NCBI GenBank assembly: GCA_903907865.1
Contig: CAIVPR010000013.1
Coordinates: 1 to 49,906 of the forward strand
Length of the DNA stretch: 49,906 nucleotides
Direction of reading: 5' to 3'
Source: an uncultured Acidobacteriia bacterium
Lineage (GTDB): Bacteria; Acidobacteriota; Terriglobia; Bryobacterales; Bryobacteraceae
The translations under genes and the position numbers were made by a program. Under the pieces are notes generated by a model that made no database searches, was not told the DNA's origin, and saw only the letters and a list, made by a program, of their open reading frames with translations. Positions 8,118 to 17,302 of the stretch are shown one piece after another (the first letter of the stretch is position 1; each line of letters opens with the position of its first letter).

Positions 8118-10670
8118 TCAGCAGTAGCGCTCCCAGTCGGATTGAAACCCTTGGACTTCCGGTTCGGACAGAATGGCCCGACACCGCTTGGCATCGATGG
8201 TGTGGTTGGTCATCAGGCTTCGCATCATCACTTCACGGTACCGTTTTGCCAAGTCGGCCGTGTGGAGCGAATCGATCATGGGCCAGTCGATGTGCGGGCA
8301 CCAATTGAGCTTCATTTGATCGGTTTTGTTGCCCAGTTCCGTCATCAGGTTGTCGAGCTGGATTCTCCGCGCCACCTCCTTCGCGGCATCCGAAGTGCTA
8401 AGTTGCTGGCCATACGATCCCAGAATCTCCTCGTTCAGCTTGCCGAGGTATTGCGCGTCCGAAAAATCCCATCTGAGCCTGTCCAGCGTCGCGTCGTTGC
8501 CGGTGCTTTCAAACGCTCTTATGGTTTCTAGTTCGTACTCCGCTACCGCCTCTTCGTCGGCGGGGGCCATGCGGGCGATCAAGGCGCGGGTGAAAATGAG
8601 TTCCCTCAAGTGCACCTCGGCCTCGTTGTCGATACCCTTGGCCGGATCGCCTTGGGGTCCGCCGAAATGCATAAACTCGTGGTACATGACTGGCACAGCG
8701 AGGGCGGGATGCCGGAACAACTCCCAGCGGATTCCCATCGAATTTGGCTCCGACCGGTCCTCAAGCTCCAGATATCGTTTTTGCACCGTGCCCACTTCCT
8801 CGGGAGTGGCACCGGGATGCCACAAGGGCGGCGTGTAACGGGTCCACATAGATACCCCAGCCCTTGCCCGCGAATACTTGCCGAGGACGGAGGCGTGATG
8901 TTCGGACGACATCAGCCGTAGCGGATACCGAGCGAGGAATTCCGGCAACACGGGAATGTAGCGGTGGGCCTCCAAGAGGATCCGCCGGACCGTGCCATAA
9001 TCCCAATCCGCGGCGTCGTCGGCGTCGTCGGCGTCGTTGTCCTCCCCGCCCGCAAACTCGTTGAAGTCCTGCATCCAAACGAGCGCGTCGACGACGGCCA
9101 TTTCCAGCTCCAGGAACCGCTGGTGCCTGGCGAACTCGATGATGCGCTCCCGGAAATGGTGCTCGGCGGACGCATTTTCCGAAAATCCACGGACGAGTGC
9201 GACGGTCTGTTCGCAAACACCCTCGTCCAGCCCCAGTTCGCCGAGGTAGACAGCCATCATGGCCCAGTTGCCGAGCACCCGATGGGACTCGACCACTTCC
9301 CACACCGTCTCCCGTGGAACTTCTCCGAGGGGCAATTCTCCGACTAGCCGCTGGAGCTCCGCCTCGTCCTCATCGAACGCGCTCTGTCGCATCCGGGTCT
9401 TGATTCGCCGCAGCGAGTCGGCGTCGAGACTCCCGGTCCCGGCGAGTTTCCAGAGGCCCCACCAAGCGGCCTGTCGGACGCCAGCGGAGTGGCGCTGGCC
9501 GTCCTGCAGCGCGAACATGAGCAAACGCCCCGGCGAGAGCATCCCGCGGTGCTGCCTCCTGAGCCGTTTGAGCAGGATCTGCAAGGGTTTGAACTCCTCA
9601 TGCATTTCGATCTTGCGCCGTTCGATTTCCTTGCGCTTCTCGCGGGTGGTTTCCGGAAGCCCGAACTCGATTGTCAATTTGCGGTCTTCCGTGGCCAAAT
9701 CGTTCCACCGCGCGATGGCTGCCTCGTATTCCGGGAATGACGGGTCCGCATTCTCAATGTGGGTGTACCGCGAATCCACCGCAGCGCAAGCACCCAACGC
9801 GACCGAAATGGCGGCCGCACCGTGCGTGGCGTCGCTGTACTCGACGGCGTTGCGGGTGATCTTACCCAGAACACGGTCGGTGGACTCCCGCTCGTACTCG
9901 GCGTCCAGTTCCTCGTCGATCCGTACCCATGCGTCCCTGAGGTAGGGGAGCCACCCAGGATCGGGATCGAGACGGAGTAGATTTGCCGCCCTCAGCAGTG
10001 AAAGCGTCCGCAGCGTTGGCAAGGCACGGGCGATTTCTTCAAGCCAGTCGATACGGCAACCCATCAGCCGCATCGTCGTCACAACGTTGAGAGCCGCGCC
10101 CCTCTCCCCCTTTTGCCACAACCACTGTGCCAAGTCGTCCAGACTGGCCGGAAGGGCTTCGAGCACTTTTCCGGACCGAACCTCCTCTTCCACCTGGGAG
10201 GCAAAGTAATTGGCCAGATCTTCGGCTGGATGACCGGCGGCCAGGTATGTTGCGACCCTGGTCGGCAAACCCGGATCGCGAAAGCTTCCGACAGCGGCCA
10301 AGCTTTGCTTGCGGGGCAGCACCTTGATCAGCTCCGCAGATAGACCAGCGAGGAGACGGACTTGGGCGTCGCTCAATTTATCCCAAGGAACGGGTGCCAC
10401 GGCCAGGACTGCGGGATTACTGCAGTCATCGACAAGTTGCGCAAGAAGGCTCCCGGCAAGACGCGACCCCGCCAACGCCAAGATGTGCACCAGAACGCCC
10501 GAGTTATCGTTGAAAACGCGCCGGGCCCGGGCACGCTTCTCCACGCGGTCGTCCATCGAGGGGTGTTCCTGCAGGAACGCGGCCAAAGGTGCCGGGTCAA
10601 ATGTCGCCTCGGCAACATTCATAAGTTCGTCAGCGCGCCGGTTGAGTCTGAGCTGGTCAAACACAAGCAT
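8118..10670 (-). CDS. Large helical protein with a C-terminal HExxH metallopeptidase-like motif
   Basis: 850 residues from ATG 10670 (MLVFDQLRLN; GGGAGG lies just upstream). I do not recognise the family. Residues 1-560 look like helical repeats (many A/L/R-rich helices, no signal peptide or membrane segment). A low-complexity acidic stretch EDNDADDADDAADWDYG near residue 580 acts as a linker. The C-terminal part has MYHEFMHFGG, giving H664-E-F-M-H668, followed by NEAEVHLRE (Glu683/Glu685), the layout of a gluzincin-like zinc site with a third acidic ligand. It is the last gene of a long minus-strand run, 49 bp after the diguanylate cyclase. Activity is inferred from the motif only. Confidence 0.8.
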   Translation of the reverse strand: MLVFDQLRLNRRADELMNVAEATFDPAPLAAFLQEHPSMDDRVEKRARARRVFNDNSGVLVHILALAGSRLAGSLLAQLVDDCSNPAVLAVAPVPWDKLSDAQVRLLAGLSAELIKVLPRKQSLAAVGSFRDPGLPTRVATYLAAGHPAEDLANYFASQVEEEVRSGKVLEALPASLDDLAQWLWQKGERGAALNVVTTMRLMGCRIDWLEEIARALPTLRTLSLLRAANLLRLDPDPGWLPYLRDAWVRIDEELDAEYERESTDRVLGKITRNAVEYSDATHGAAAISVALGACAAVDSRYTHIENADPSFPEYEAAIARWNDLATEDRKLTIEFGLPETTREKRKEIERRKIEMHEEFKPLQILLKRLRRQHRGMLSPGRLLMFALQDGQRHSAGVRQAAWWGLWKLAGTGSLDADSLRRIKTRMRQSAFDEDEAELQRLVGELPLGEVPRETVWEVVESHRVLGNWAMMAVYLGELGLDEGVCEQTVALVRGFSENASAEHHFRERIIEFARHQRFLELEMAVVDALVWMQDFNEFAGGEDNDADDADDAADWDYGTVRRILLEAHRYIPVLPEFLARYPLRLMSSEHHASVLGKYSRARAGVSMWTRYTPPLWHPGATPEEVGTVQKRYLELEDRSEPNSMGIRWELFRHPALAVPVMYHEFMHFGGPQGDPAKGIDNEAEVHLRELIFTRALIARMAPADEEAVAEYELETIRAFESTGNDATLDRLRWDFSDAQYLGKLNEEILGSYGQQLSTSDAAKEVARRIQLDNLMTELGNKTDQMKLNWCPHIDWPMIDSLHTADLAKRYREVMMRSLMTNHTIDAKRCRAILSEPEVQGFQSDWERYC

Positions 10671-10719
10671 CCTCCCAGTCAGATATGGCTCGGGGACGCT
10701 GATTATTACGAAAATATTC

Positions 10720-13263
10720 TCACGCCGCCGCCAAGGTCCGGTTCCGCCCGCCATCCTTGGCGTCGTACAGGTATTGGTCGGCCTCGGCAATTAGGTCCTT
10801 GGCATCGCGGTGGTGGGGCAGCAATTCGGCCACACCGAACGACCCGGTCACATGGAACAGCGAATTCCCCGAATCGAACATCGTGGTATGCAGCTGTTTC
10901 CGCATCCGTTCCACTATGGCGTAGGCATCGGCAGTCGACGTCTTCGGCAGCGCGAAGATGAACTCATCCCCGCCGAGGCGCGCCAAAGGGTCGCTGCGCC
11001 GCAGATTGGAACGCAGGATCTCTCCGAACTCCACCAGGACGCCGTCGCCCACGATATGCCCGTAAGTGTCGTTGACATGCTTGAACCGGTCCAAGTCGCA
11101 CACGCAGACCGTGAGCGGCACCCCCAGCAGCTTGGCGCTGAGCACCAACTCGGCGAACAGCCGGTCAAACTCCCTCCGGTTCAGCAAACCGGTCAGGGAG
11201 TCGGTCTTGGCTTGCAGCGCCAGAAGATCCTCGGCGTTGCGGCGGTCGGTGACATCGGAATGCGAGCCCGCCATTCTCACCGGCCTGCCCCGCTCGTCCC
11301 AAACAGCTTGGCCGCGGTCCATGATCCACCGCCATGTGCCGTCCTTGTGGCGCAGACGGAACTCGATCGCGAAGGTCGGGGTTCTACGCGCAAAATGGGC
11401 GTCGAGCGCGGCTTGAACTGCGTCCTTGTCGTCGGGATGCAGCAAACGCATGAATTCGTCGCGCGTGTCCCCGATTTCATTCTCGCCATACCCCAGCATC
11501 GCCTTCCAGCGCGGAGAACGGAAGACCCGGTCCGTCGTAAGGTCCCAGTCCCACAGGGCATCCCCGGCGCCGCTCAGTGCCAACTGCCAGCGTTCCTCGC
11601 TGACCCGCAGTTGCTCCAGCATGCGTTCCTGCTGGGTGACGTCGCGGACGATCATCAGCTTGGCCGCCTTGCCCTCGTATTCCATGTCGTACGAGGTCAC
11701 GTGCACGCTGAGCAGCAAGCCGTCCTTCGTCACGTGCCGGCAGTCTCCAGCTTCACAAGGTTCCGTCGCCCCCTCGGGCATCAGGTCGGCAAGCCCCAAG
11801 CCATCCTGGAACTCCGCCGCCGACCAGCCGTAGCGCGCCGAGGCAGCCTGGTTCACGGTCAAGAACTTGCGGGATGCGCTGTCCACCACCCACGCGGGCA
11901 GCGGATTGCGCTCGAACAACTCCCGGTACCGGGCCTCGCTGGCCTCGACCCGGCGCAGGGCCGCCTCGCGCTCCGTGATGTCGATGGCCGTCCCGCCGAC
12001 GCAGATCTCTCCCTTTTCGTTGGCGAACGGGAATTTGACCACCAGCAGATCCCGGTCGTCGCCCGGGCCCACCGGTATCTGTTCCACAAGCTGGCCGGAC
12101 CTCTCGGAGTCCAGTATCTCCAAATCCGCTTGCCGCAATGTCTTGGCGGTATCGCCGGGCCAAAGCTCGAAGTCGCTCTTGCCCCGCGCTTCTTCGAGGC
12201 TCTTCCCCATCAATTGGGACCACGCTCGGTTGACGTAGAGCATCCGTCCGGCGGCGTCTTTCATGAAGGCCACCATCGGCGTATTGTCCATGAACGCCGT
12301 GAACAGCCTTTGAGCCTCCCGAAGGCCGGTTTCCGCGGGCTGCGCCGCAAGTTTGAGAGTCCAGGAGCGCCACGCAAACCACGCCAACCCGATCGCGAGC
12401 GTGGCCACCAGAATCGCGATGTAGCTGTAAAGGGTGCTGCGCTTGTCGGCATCCTGCTGTGCCCAGATGGAGCGCGCCCCGACCGCCGAAAACGGAGCCC
12501 ACTCGTCGAGCTTCGAAGTCATGAACCCGTTGCCGATCAACACCTGAATCGCGGCGCGCATCTCCTCCGCGTTGCCGGCCGCCTCCGGCACGGCGAGGAT
12601 GGACAACCCCGTGTTGCTGCCCGGAAGGGCGGAAATGTTGAGGGCTGCCGACTCGCAACCCGCGGGCCGCTCCAGCAGCACCGCGTCCAGCGTCTGGCTT
12701 TCCATTACCGCCACAGCCGCTTCGCCGCGGCACACCGATTGCACGGCTTCAGAGCGGTAAAGGCGCACCAGATACGTGCTGTGCGGCATGAGCCCGCGCA
12801 CCACGGTTCCGGTTCGCCGCAGACGCGCGTGGGCGACGACAAGGCCGTCGGCGTCCCTCGGAGTTTTCACCGGACGGGTCTTCAACGACACCATGGTGAA
12901 ATCCGTCTCCATCCAAGGCTCGCTAACGTAGAGCTTCTTGCGCCGCTCCGGCGTGCTGCCAACCAGCGGCCACACATCCACCACTCGATTGTTCAGGGCA
13001 TCGTCGAGCGGAATGTCGCGCAACGGCTTCCAGACCAGATGGATGCCCTTGAGGCGCGCGGCCTCGTTGAAAACGTCCACAGCCAAACCCTTGACCGAGC
13101 CGTCAGGCTGGATCGCGTAGAAAGGCGGCGACTGGTCAACGCCCACCCGGACGACCGCGAGCCGGGGCTTCTGCTGCGCGCGGTACCGTTGCCACGCAAC
13201 ACCGATAGCCAAGACCGTGACGACGACGGCCGACCAGCGCAAGATGGGACTCGCTGACAACAA
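10720..13263 (-). CDS. Membrane sensor diguanylate cyclase (SBP-PAS-GGDEF)
   Basis: 847 residues. Order: N-terminal membrane helix (WSAVVVTVLAIGVAW), a periplasmic bacterial extracellular solute-binding family 3 domain (VGVDQSPPFYAIQPDGSVKG, residues about 35-265), a second membrane helix (YIAILVATLAIGLAWFAW), three PAS domains (from about 315, 445 and 570), then GGDEF. The active site RLGGDEF is intact, with an RxxD inhibitory site (RRSD) five residues before it, so it should make cyclic di-GMP and be product-inhibited. The periplasmic domain suggests control by an amino acid or other small ligand. The first codon is a TTG overlapping a perfect 12-bp palindrome, so the true start may be a few codons further in. 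Confidence 0.88.
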   Translation of the reverse strand: MLSASPILRWSAVVVTVLAIGVAWQRYRAQQKPRLAVVRVGVDQSPPFYAIQPDGSVKGLAVDVFNEAARLKGIHLVWKPLRDIPLDDALNNRVVDVWPLVGSTPERRKKLYVSEPWMETDFTMVSLKTRPVKTPRDADGLVVAHARLRRTGTVVRGLMPHSTYLVRLYRSEAVQSVCRGEAAVAVMESQTLDAVLLERPAGCESAALNISALPGSNTGLSILAVPEAAGNAEEMRAAIQVLIGNGFMTSKLDEWAPFSAVGARSIWAQQDADKRSTLYSYIAILVATLAIGLAWFAWRSWTLKLAAQPAETGLREAQRLFTAFMDNTPMVAFMKDAAGRMLYVNRAWSQLMGKSLEEARGKSDFELWPGDTAKTLRQADLEILDSERSGQLVEQIPVGPGDDRDLLVVKFPFANEKGEICVGGTAIDITEREAALRRVEASEARYRELFERNPLPAWVVDSASRKFLTVNQAASARYGWSAAEFQDGLGLADLMPEGATEPCEAGDCRHVTKDGLLLSVHVTSYDMEYEGKAAKLMIVRDVTQQERMLEQLRVSEERWQLALSGAGDALWDWDLTTDRVFRSPRWKAMLGYGENEIGDTRDEFMRLLHPDDKDAVQAALDAHFARRTPTFAIEFRLRHKDGTWRWIMDRGQAVWDERGRPVRMAGSHSDVTDRRNAEDLLALQAKTDSLTGLLNRREFDRLFAELVLSAKLLGVPLTVCVCDLDRFKHVNDTYGHIVGDGVLVEFGEILRSNLRRSDPLARLGGDEFIFALPKTSTADAYAIVERMRKQLHTTMFDSGNSLFHVTGSFGVAELLPHHRDAKDLIAEADQYLYDAKDGGRNRTLAAA

Positions 13264-13273
13264 TACTAGTATT
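13262..13273. promoter_or_regulatory. Perfect 12-bp palindrome at the cyclase start
   Basis: AATACTAGTATT is its own reverse complement and occupies most of the 30-bp gap between the acyl-CoA dehydrogenase and the diguanylate cyclase, overlapping the presumed start codon of the latter. Such an AT-rich palindrome in high-GC DNA could be an operator or a small hairpin. No binding protein is known. Confidence 0.35.
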
Positions 13274-13293
13274 ACTGATACCGGTGCAAAATG

Positions 13294-14490
13294 CTACCGT
13301 GCAAGCTCCAATTTCGCGATGGATTCGAGGTGCACCTCGTCCGGACCGTCCGCCAAACGCAGGGTCCGCGAATTGGCCCAGTGCGACGCCAATTCAAAGT
13401 CGTCGGAGACCCCCGCGCCGCCGTGCGCCTGGATTGCGCGATCCAAAACCCGCAGCGCCACGTTGGGCGCCACAACTTTGATCATGGCAATTTCCGCCCT
13501 CGCCGCCTTGTTCCCGACCGTGTCCATCATCCACGCCGCTTTCAGCGTTAAAAGCCGCGCCTGCTCGATCTCAATCCGCGAGGCGGCGATGTCGGCCCGG
13601 ACTGTGCCCTGCTCCGCGAGCGTCTTGCCGAATGCAACCCGCGATTTCACGCGCTTGCACATGCTCTCCACGGCGCGCTCGGCGACCCCGATCAGCCGCA
13701 TGCAATGGTGGATCCGTCCCGGCCCCAACCGCCCTTGGGCGATCTCGAAACCCCTGCCCTCGCCCAACAGGATGTGGTCGGCGGGGACGCGGACGTTTTC
13801 AAACAGCACCTCGCCATGTCCGTGCGGGGCTTGGTCGTAGCCGAAAACCGGCAGCATGCGGATGATTTTCACTCCCGGCGCGTCCATCGGAACGACGACC
13901 ATCGACTGCTGTTTGTGCTTGGGCGCGGAAGGGTCGGTTTTTCCCATGAAAATCGCCACTTTACAGCGGGGATCCCCCGCCCCGGACGTCCACCATTTCC
14001 GTCCCTTCAGCACGTAATGGTCGCCGTCGCGGACGATGCGGGCTTCGATGTTGGTGGCGTCCGATGACGCCACTGCGGGCTCCGTCATGGCGAAACAGGA
14101 CCGAATTTCGCCCGCCAGCAGTGGCTCCAGCCAGCGCTGTTTCAATTCGGGATTGGCATAACGCTCGAAGACTTCCATGTTGCCCGTGTCCGGTGCCGAG
14201 CAGTTGAACACCTCGGGCCCGATGTGTGACCGCCCCATGATCTCGCACAGGGGGGCGTATTCGAGGTTTGTCAACCCGGCCCCGCGCGAACTCTCCGGCA
14301 GGAAGAGGTTCCACAGCCCCGCCGCGCGCGCCTTGGGCTTCAACTCCTCGATCACCGGCACCGGGGTCCAGCGGTTTTCGCCCCGCGCATGGGCATGGAA
14401 CTGCGCCTCGGCAGGATAGACGTGCTCGTCCATGAAGGCGGTCACGCGCTTCTGCAGGTCTTTGACTTTGTCGGAAAACTCGAAGTACAT
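13294..14490 (-). CDS. Acyl-CoA dehydrogenase family protein (ACAD10/11-like)
   Basis: 398 residues with the N-terminal helical domain, the FAD/substrate stretch [18 protein letters not shown], the [20 protein letters not shown] region and the C-terminal [20 protein letters not shown] followed by LADGPDEVH. The ending LADGPDEVH is typical of the ACAD10/ACAD11-like branch, not of classical medium-chain enzymes. It is encoded 18 bp after a histidine phosphatase and near an APH-type kinase. Mammalian ACAD11 carries a kinase and a dehydrogenase domain in one chain and acts on 4-hydroxyacyl-CoAs through a phospho intermediate; the separate genes here suggest the same chemistry (inference). Confidence 0.88.
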   Translation of the reverse strand: MYFEFSDKVKDLQKRVTAFMDEHVYPAEAQFHAHARGENRWTPVPVIEELKPKARAAGLWNLFLPESSRGAGLTNLEYAPLCEIMGRSHIGPEVFNCSAPDTGNMEVFERYANPELKQRWLEPLLAGEIRSCFAMTEPAVASSDATNIEARIVRDGDHYVLKGRKWWTSGAGDPRCKVAIFMGKTDPSAPKHKQQSMVVVPMDAPGVKIIRMLPVFGYDQAPHGHGEVLFENVRVPADHILLGEGRGFEIAQGRLGPGRIHHCMRLIGVAERAVESMCKRVKSRVAFGKTLAEQGTVRADIAASRIEIEQARLLTLKAAWMMDTVGNKAARAEIAMIKVVAPNVALRVLDRAIQAHGGAGVSDDFELASHWANSRTLRLADGPDEVHLESIAKLELAR

Positions 14491-14508
14491 GGTGGTTGTC
14501 CTTTCCGG

Positions 14509-15225
14509 TTAACGGTACGTGCGCAGTTCGGCTGGAAGGTGCGGCACGGTGTTGAATGTGTGGAGGCGGAGTTGGTGGGGACGCAGCCGGATCACGGTAA
14601 TCGATGCGTTATGTATCACGCCGGCGAGCCGCAGGGCGCGGTTGTCGTCGATGTCCATGCCAAGCGCTGCCCAAATCCCGATGGGCGTCCCGGAGGTGAA
14701 CACGGCGATGTTGTGGCCGTCCTCCTCCTGCGTTTCCCCGGCCAGCGTTGCCCGACGGCCCGCGATGCGCGCGTGGAACTCCCCCCACGACTCGCCCGTG
14801 AAGCTCGGATGCCCCGAAATCCAAGCCTGCACCATCTTGATGTCGCACCCGTTCCAGCGCCGGTGCGCGGCCGCGTCGTCCCCGGCGGCCTTTAGTTCGG
14901 CCTTCATCTCCTCGAATTCGCGGCGGAACTCGGGGTCTTCGGCGCACAGGATCGGGGCCAGTTCCTTGTAGACGCGGTCGAGGTCGAATTCATTCCAAGC
15001 GGGGTCGGAGACCGGCTCCGGGAAGCCGGGATATCCGGCGCGCACCTCGTCCGCCGTCTGCCGCTGCCGGTTCAGGGTCCCGCAATACGCGGCGGAAAAG
15101 ACGATGCCCTCGTCGGCCAGGTGCGTGCCCAGCAGACGCGATTGCTGACGTCCCACGTCGGAAAGCGCGTCATAGGCGTAGCGGGTACCCGCTTGACCGT
15201 GCCGGAAAAGATAGATGCGACTCAA
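14509..15225 (-). CDS. Histidine phosphatase family protein
   Basis: 238 residues from a TTG start (LSRIYLFRHGQAG). The TTG overlaps the stop of the kinase gene as TTGA, a clean translational coupling, which is why I reject the longer frame to 15522. RHG carries the phospho-histidine; ETAD-like TLNRQRQTADEV and VFTSGTPIG follow, and the late IHNASITVI strand fits the branch. Family members remove phosphate from small metabolites or proteins. Its position between a kinase and an acyl-CoA dehydrogenase suggests it acts on, or proofreads, a phosphorylated acyl-CoA intermediate. Confidence 0.85.
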   Translation of the reverse strand: MSRIYLFRHGQAGTRYAYDALSDVGRQQSRLLGTHLADEGIVFSAAYCGTLNRQRQTADEVRAGYPGFPEPVSDPAWNEFDLDRVYKELAPILCAEDPEFRREFEEMKAELKAAGDDAAAHRRWNGCDIKMVQAWISGHPSFTGESWGEFHARIAGRRATLAGETQEEDGHNIAVFTSGTPIGIWAALGMDIDDNRALRLAGVIHNASITVIRLRPHQLRLHTFNTVPHLPAELRTYR

Positions 15226-16340
15226 ATATGGCTCCCGTCCACCATTCTTGCAGCCAGCAGTACAAGCCCCCGGACACGCTTGTCGAATTCGCGGAACCGG
15301 ACGTCGCTCGTCTGCCCGCGGTGGTAGCGGAAGTAGATCTGCTGGAGGATGACGGCGAGTTTGAAGACACCCAGGACCTCGTGGTAGCCGAGGTGGGTCA
15401 GGTCGCGGCCGGTCTGCCGGGCATAGCGCTCGGCGAATTGGTCGCGCGTGTACCAGCCGGGTTGGGTGGTGATGACGGGGGTGGCGGGGTGGGGGTCGTG
15501 TTCGGCGGCTACGGCGGCCCAAGTCCAGTAGCAGAGGGTCAGGCCGAGGTCGGCCAACGGATCGCCCAGCGTGGCCATCTCCCAGTCGAGGACGGCTTGG
15601 ACGTGGTCCGCACCCGGTCCCAGCATGACGTTGTCGAGTTTGAAATCGTTGTGGACGAGCGAGGGGACAAGTTGGGGCGGCAGACGGTCGTGCAGCCAGG
15701 CGATGACGCGGTCCATTTCGGGCAGTTCGTCGGTTTTCGCGGCGCGCCAGCGTTCGGCCCAGCCGCGGACCTGGCGCTCCACGAAGCCCTCGGGCTTGCC
15801 CAGCGCGCGCAGCTTTTCGGTGGAGATGTCTTCGCCGGATATGTCGATGGCGTGCAGGCGCGCGAGGCAGTCGACGACGGCTTCACTGGCGAGCCGGGGG
15901 TAGTCGGGGAGGGCCGACCACTCCGGCGGGGCGACGCCGCGCAGGACGACGCCGTGCCGCCGCTCCATGAGGAAAAACGGTGCACCGAGGACTTGGGGGT
16001 CCTGGCAGAGGAACAGGACCTTGGGGGCTTCCGGGAAATGAGGGTGGACGGCGTCCAGCACCCGGAATTCGCGGACCATGTCGTGCGCCTTGGGGGCCAC
16101 CGGGCCGAGGGGCGGACGGCGGAGAACGTATTCGTGGTCGCCGACGTGGACCAGGTAAACGAGATTGGAGTGGCCGTTGGGGAACTGCTCGATCCGGACC
16201 TCGCCCGATTCGCCTTGGGCCGCCAACCAGAGGGCCAGGCGGTTGGGGTCGATCTCCTCACCCTGACGGGGTTGTATCGTGTCGTCCAAGTCGCCCAGCG
16301 TATCACGGGTGCCAGCCCGGTTTCTTGCGGCTGACCCCAC
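15222..16340 (-). CDS. APH-fold phosphotransferase (ACAD10/11 kinase type)
   Basis: 372 residues of the aminoglycoside phosphotransferase fold. FPNGHSNLVYLV is the nucleotide loop, YVLRRPP the lysine-equivalent strand, VHNDFKLDNVML the catalytic loop (HxDxxxxN) and VLDWEMATLGDPLADLG the metal-binding DxD loop. This subgroup is not antibiotic resistance: relatives phosphorylate hydroxyacyl-CoAs (LvaA, ACAD11 N-terminal half). GTG 16340 begins 3 bp after the lipoprotein gene stop. It is the central enzyme of the SDR, lipoprotein, kinase, phosphatase, dehydrogenase run. Confidence 0.88.
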   Translation of the reverse strand: MGSAARNRAGTRDTLGDLDDTIQPRQGEEIDPNRLALWLAAQGESGEVRIEQFPNGHSNLVYLVHVGDHEYVLRRPPLGPVAPKAHDMVREFRVLDAVHPHFPEAPKVLFLCQDPQVLGAPFFLMERRHGVVLRGVAPPEWSALPDYPRLASEAVVDCLARLHAIDISGEDISTEKLRALGKPEGFVERQVRGWAERWRAAKTDELPEMDRVIAWLHDRLPPQLVPSLVHNDFKLDNVMLGPGADHVQAVLDWEMATLGDPLADLGLTLCYWTWAAVAAEHDPHPATPVITTQPGWYTRDQFAERYARQTGRDLTHLGYHEVLGVFKLAVILQQIYFRYHRGQTSDVRFREFDKRVRGLVLLAARMVDGSHI

Positions 16341-16342
16341 CC

Positions 16343-17302
16343 CTACTGCCCCAAATACTTCTTCAGATCCGGGTGCAGCAAAGCCTTGATCTCAGGTTTT
16401 TCCAAATCCGCCTTCACCACCGTCACTGCGGGCAGATCGACTTGCCGCTCCGGCGTCTTGCCGTCCAGCTTGTCCACCACGGCCTTCACCGCCTGGTAGC
16501 CCATCTGGAACGGATCTTGCACCACCAGCGCGTCGAACACGCCGCCGGTCAGGTCCTCCAGCATCCCCTCGCTGGCGTCGAACCCGACAAACTTCAGCTT
16601 CCCGGCCAGCCCGCGCGACTTCACCGCCTGCGCCGCCCCCACCGCCGACGGCTCCGACGACGCGAACAACCCGTCCAACTTCGGATGCGCCGTCAGGATG
16701 TTCTCCGTCGCCGACATACCCTTGGCCCGGTTCGACATGCTGTACTGCTCGGCCACGAACTCGATCCCCTTGAACTCCTGCGAGATCGCGTCCTTGAAGC
16801 CCCGCTCTCGCTCCATGGTGGAGAAACTGCCCGGCGCGTTCTGGATCATCGCCACAGTTCCCTTCCCTCCCAGCAGTTCGCCCAGCTTCCTGCCCGCCAT
16901 CTGGCCCGCCTTGTAGTTGTTGGTGGCCACGAACGACACGTAGTCCTGCGAATCGACGCCGGAATCGAACACCACCACCGGCGTCTTTTCCCTGACCGCC
17001 CGCGCCAGAGACGCGTTCAATGACGTCTTGTCCGCCGCCGCCACCACCATGCCGTCGACGTGCCGGTTCAGCATGGAGTCGACAATCTCCAACTGGCGGC
17101 TGTAGTCGGTCTCGTTCGGGGGGCCGTCCCAGAGGATTTCGACCTTGAACTCCCGCCCCGCCGCCACCGCCCCGGCATGCACCGACTGCCAGAACACGTG
17201 CGCCGTCCCCTTCGGAATCACCGCGATCCGGCGCTGCTGCGACCGGTTGCACGCCATCCCGGCAAGCGCCAGGACCACTACCAAGGCGAACTTAATACGC
17301 AC
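16343..17302 (-). CDS. Periplasmic sugar-binding lipoprotein, ABC type
   Basis: 319 residues. The signal FALVVVLALAGMAC ends in a lipobox Cys, then a ribose-binding-protein (Peripla_BP_4) fold follows: RIAVIPKGTAHVFWQSV, DGMVVAAADK, PVVVFDSGVD, FVATNNYKAGQMAG and KFVGFDASEGM. It would bind a sugar or small polar ligand outside the inner membrane. No permease or ATPase gene is nearby, so it is an orphan here. Its start overlaps the SDR stop by 11 bp and the kinase follows within 3 bp, so it is co-transcribed with acyl-CoA-type enzymes, which is unusual. Confidence 0.88.
   Translation of the reverse strand: MRIKFALVVVLALAGMACNRSQQRRIAVIPKGTAHVFWQSVHAGAVAAGREFKVEILWDGPPNETDYSRQLEIVDSMLNRHVDGMVVAAADKTSLNASLARAVREKTPVVVFDSGVDSQDYVSFVATNNYKAGQMAGRKLGELLGGKGTVAMIQNAPGSFSTMERERGFKDAISQEFKGIEFVAEQYSMSNRAKGMSATENILTAHPKLDGLFASSEPSAVGAAQAVKSRGLAGKLKFVGFDASEGMLEDLTGGVFDALVVQDPFQMGYQAVKAVVDKLDGKTPERQVDLPAVTVVKADLEKPEIKALLHPDLKKYLGQ

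Noticed and set aside
10810-13257. 815-codon frame on the plus strand
   Set aside because: Antisense to the diguanylate cyclase, whose PAS and GGDEF motifs are clear; the shadow is Arg/His/Gln-rich with no domain.
15228-16334. 368-codon frame on the plus strand
   Set aside because: Antisense to the APH-type kinase with its HNDFKLDN catalytic loop.
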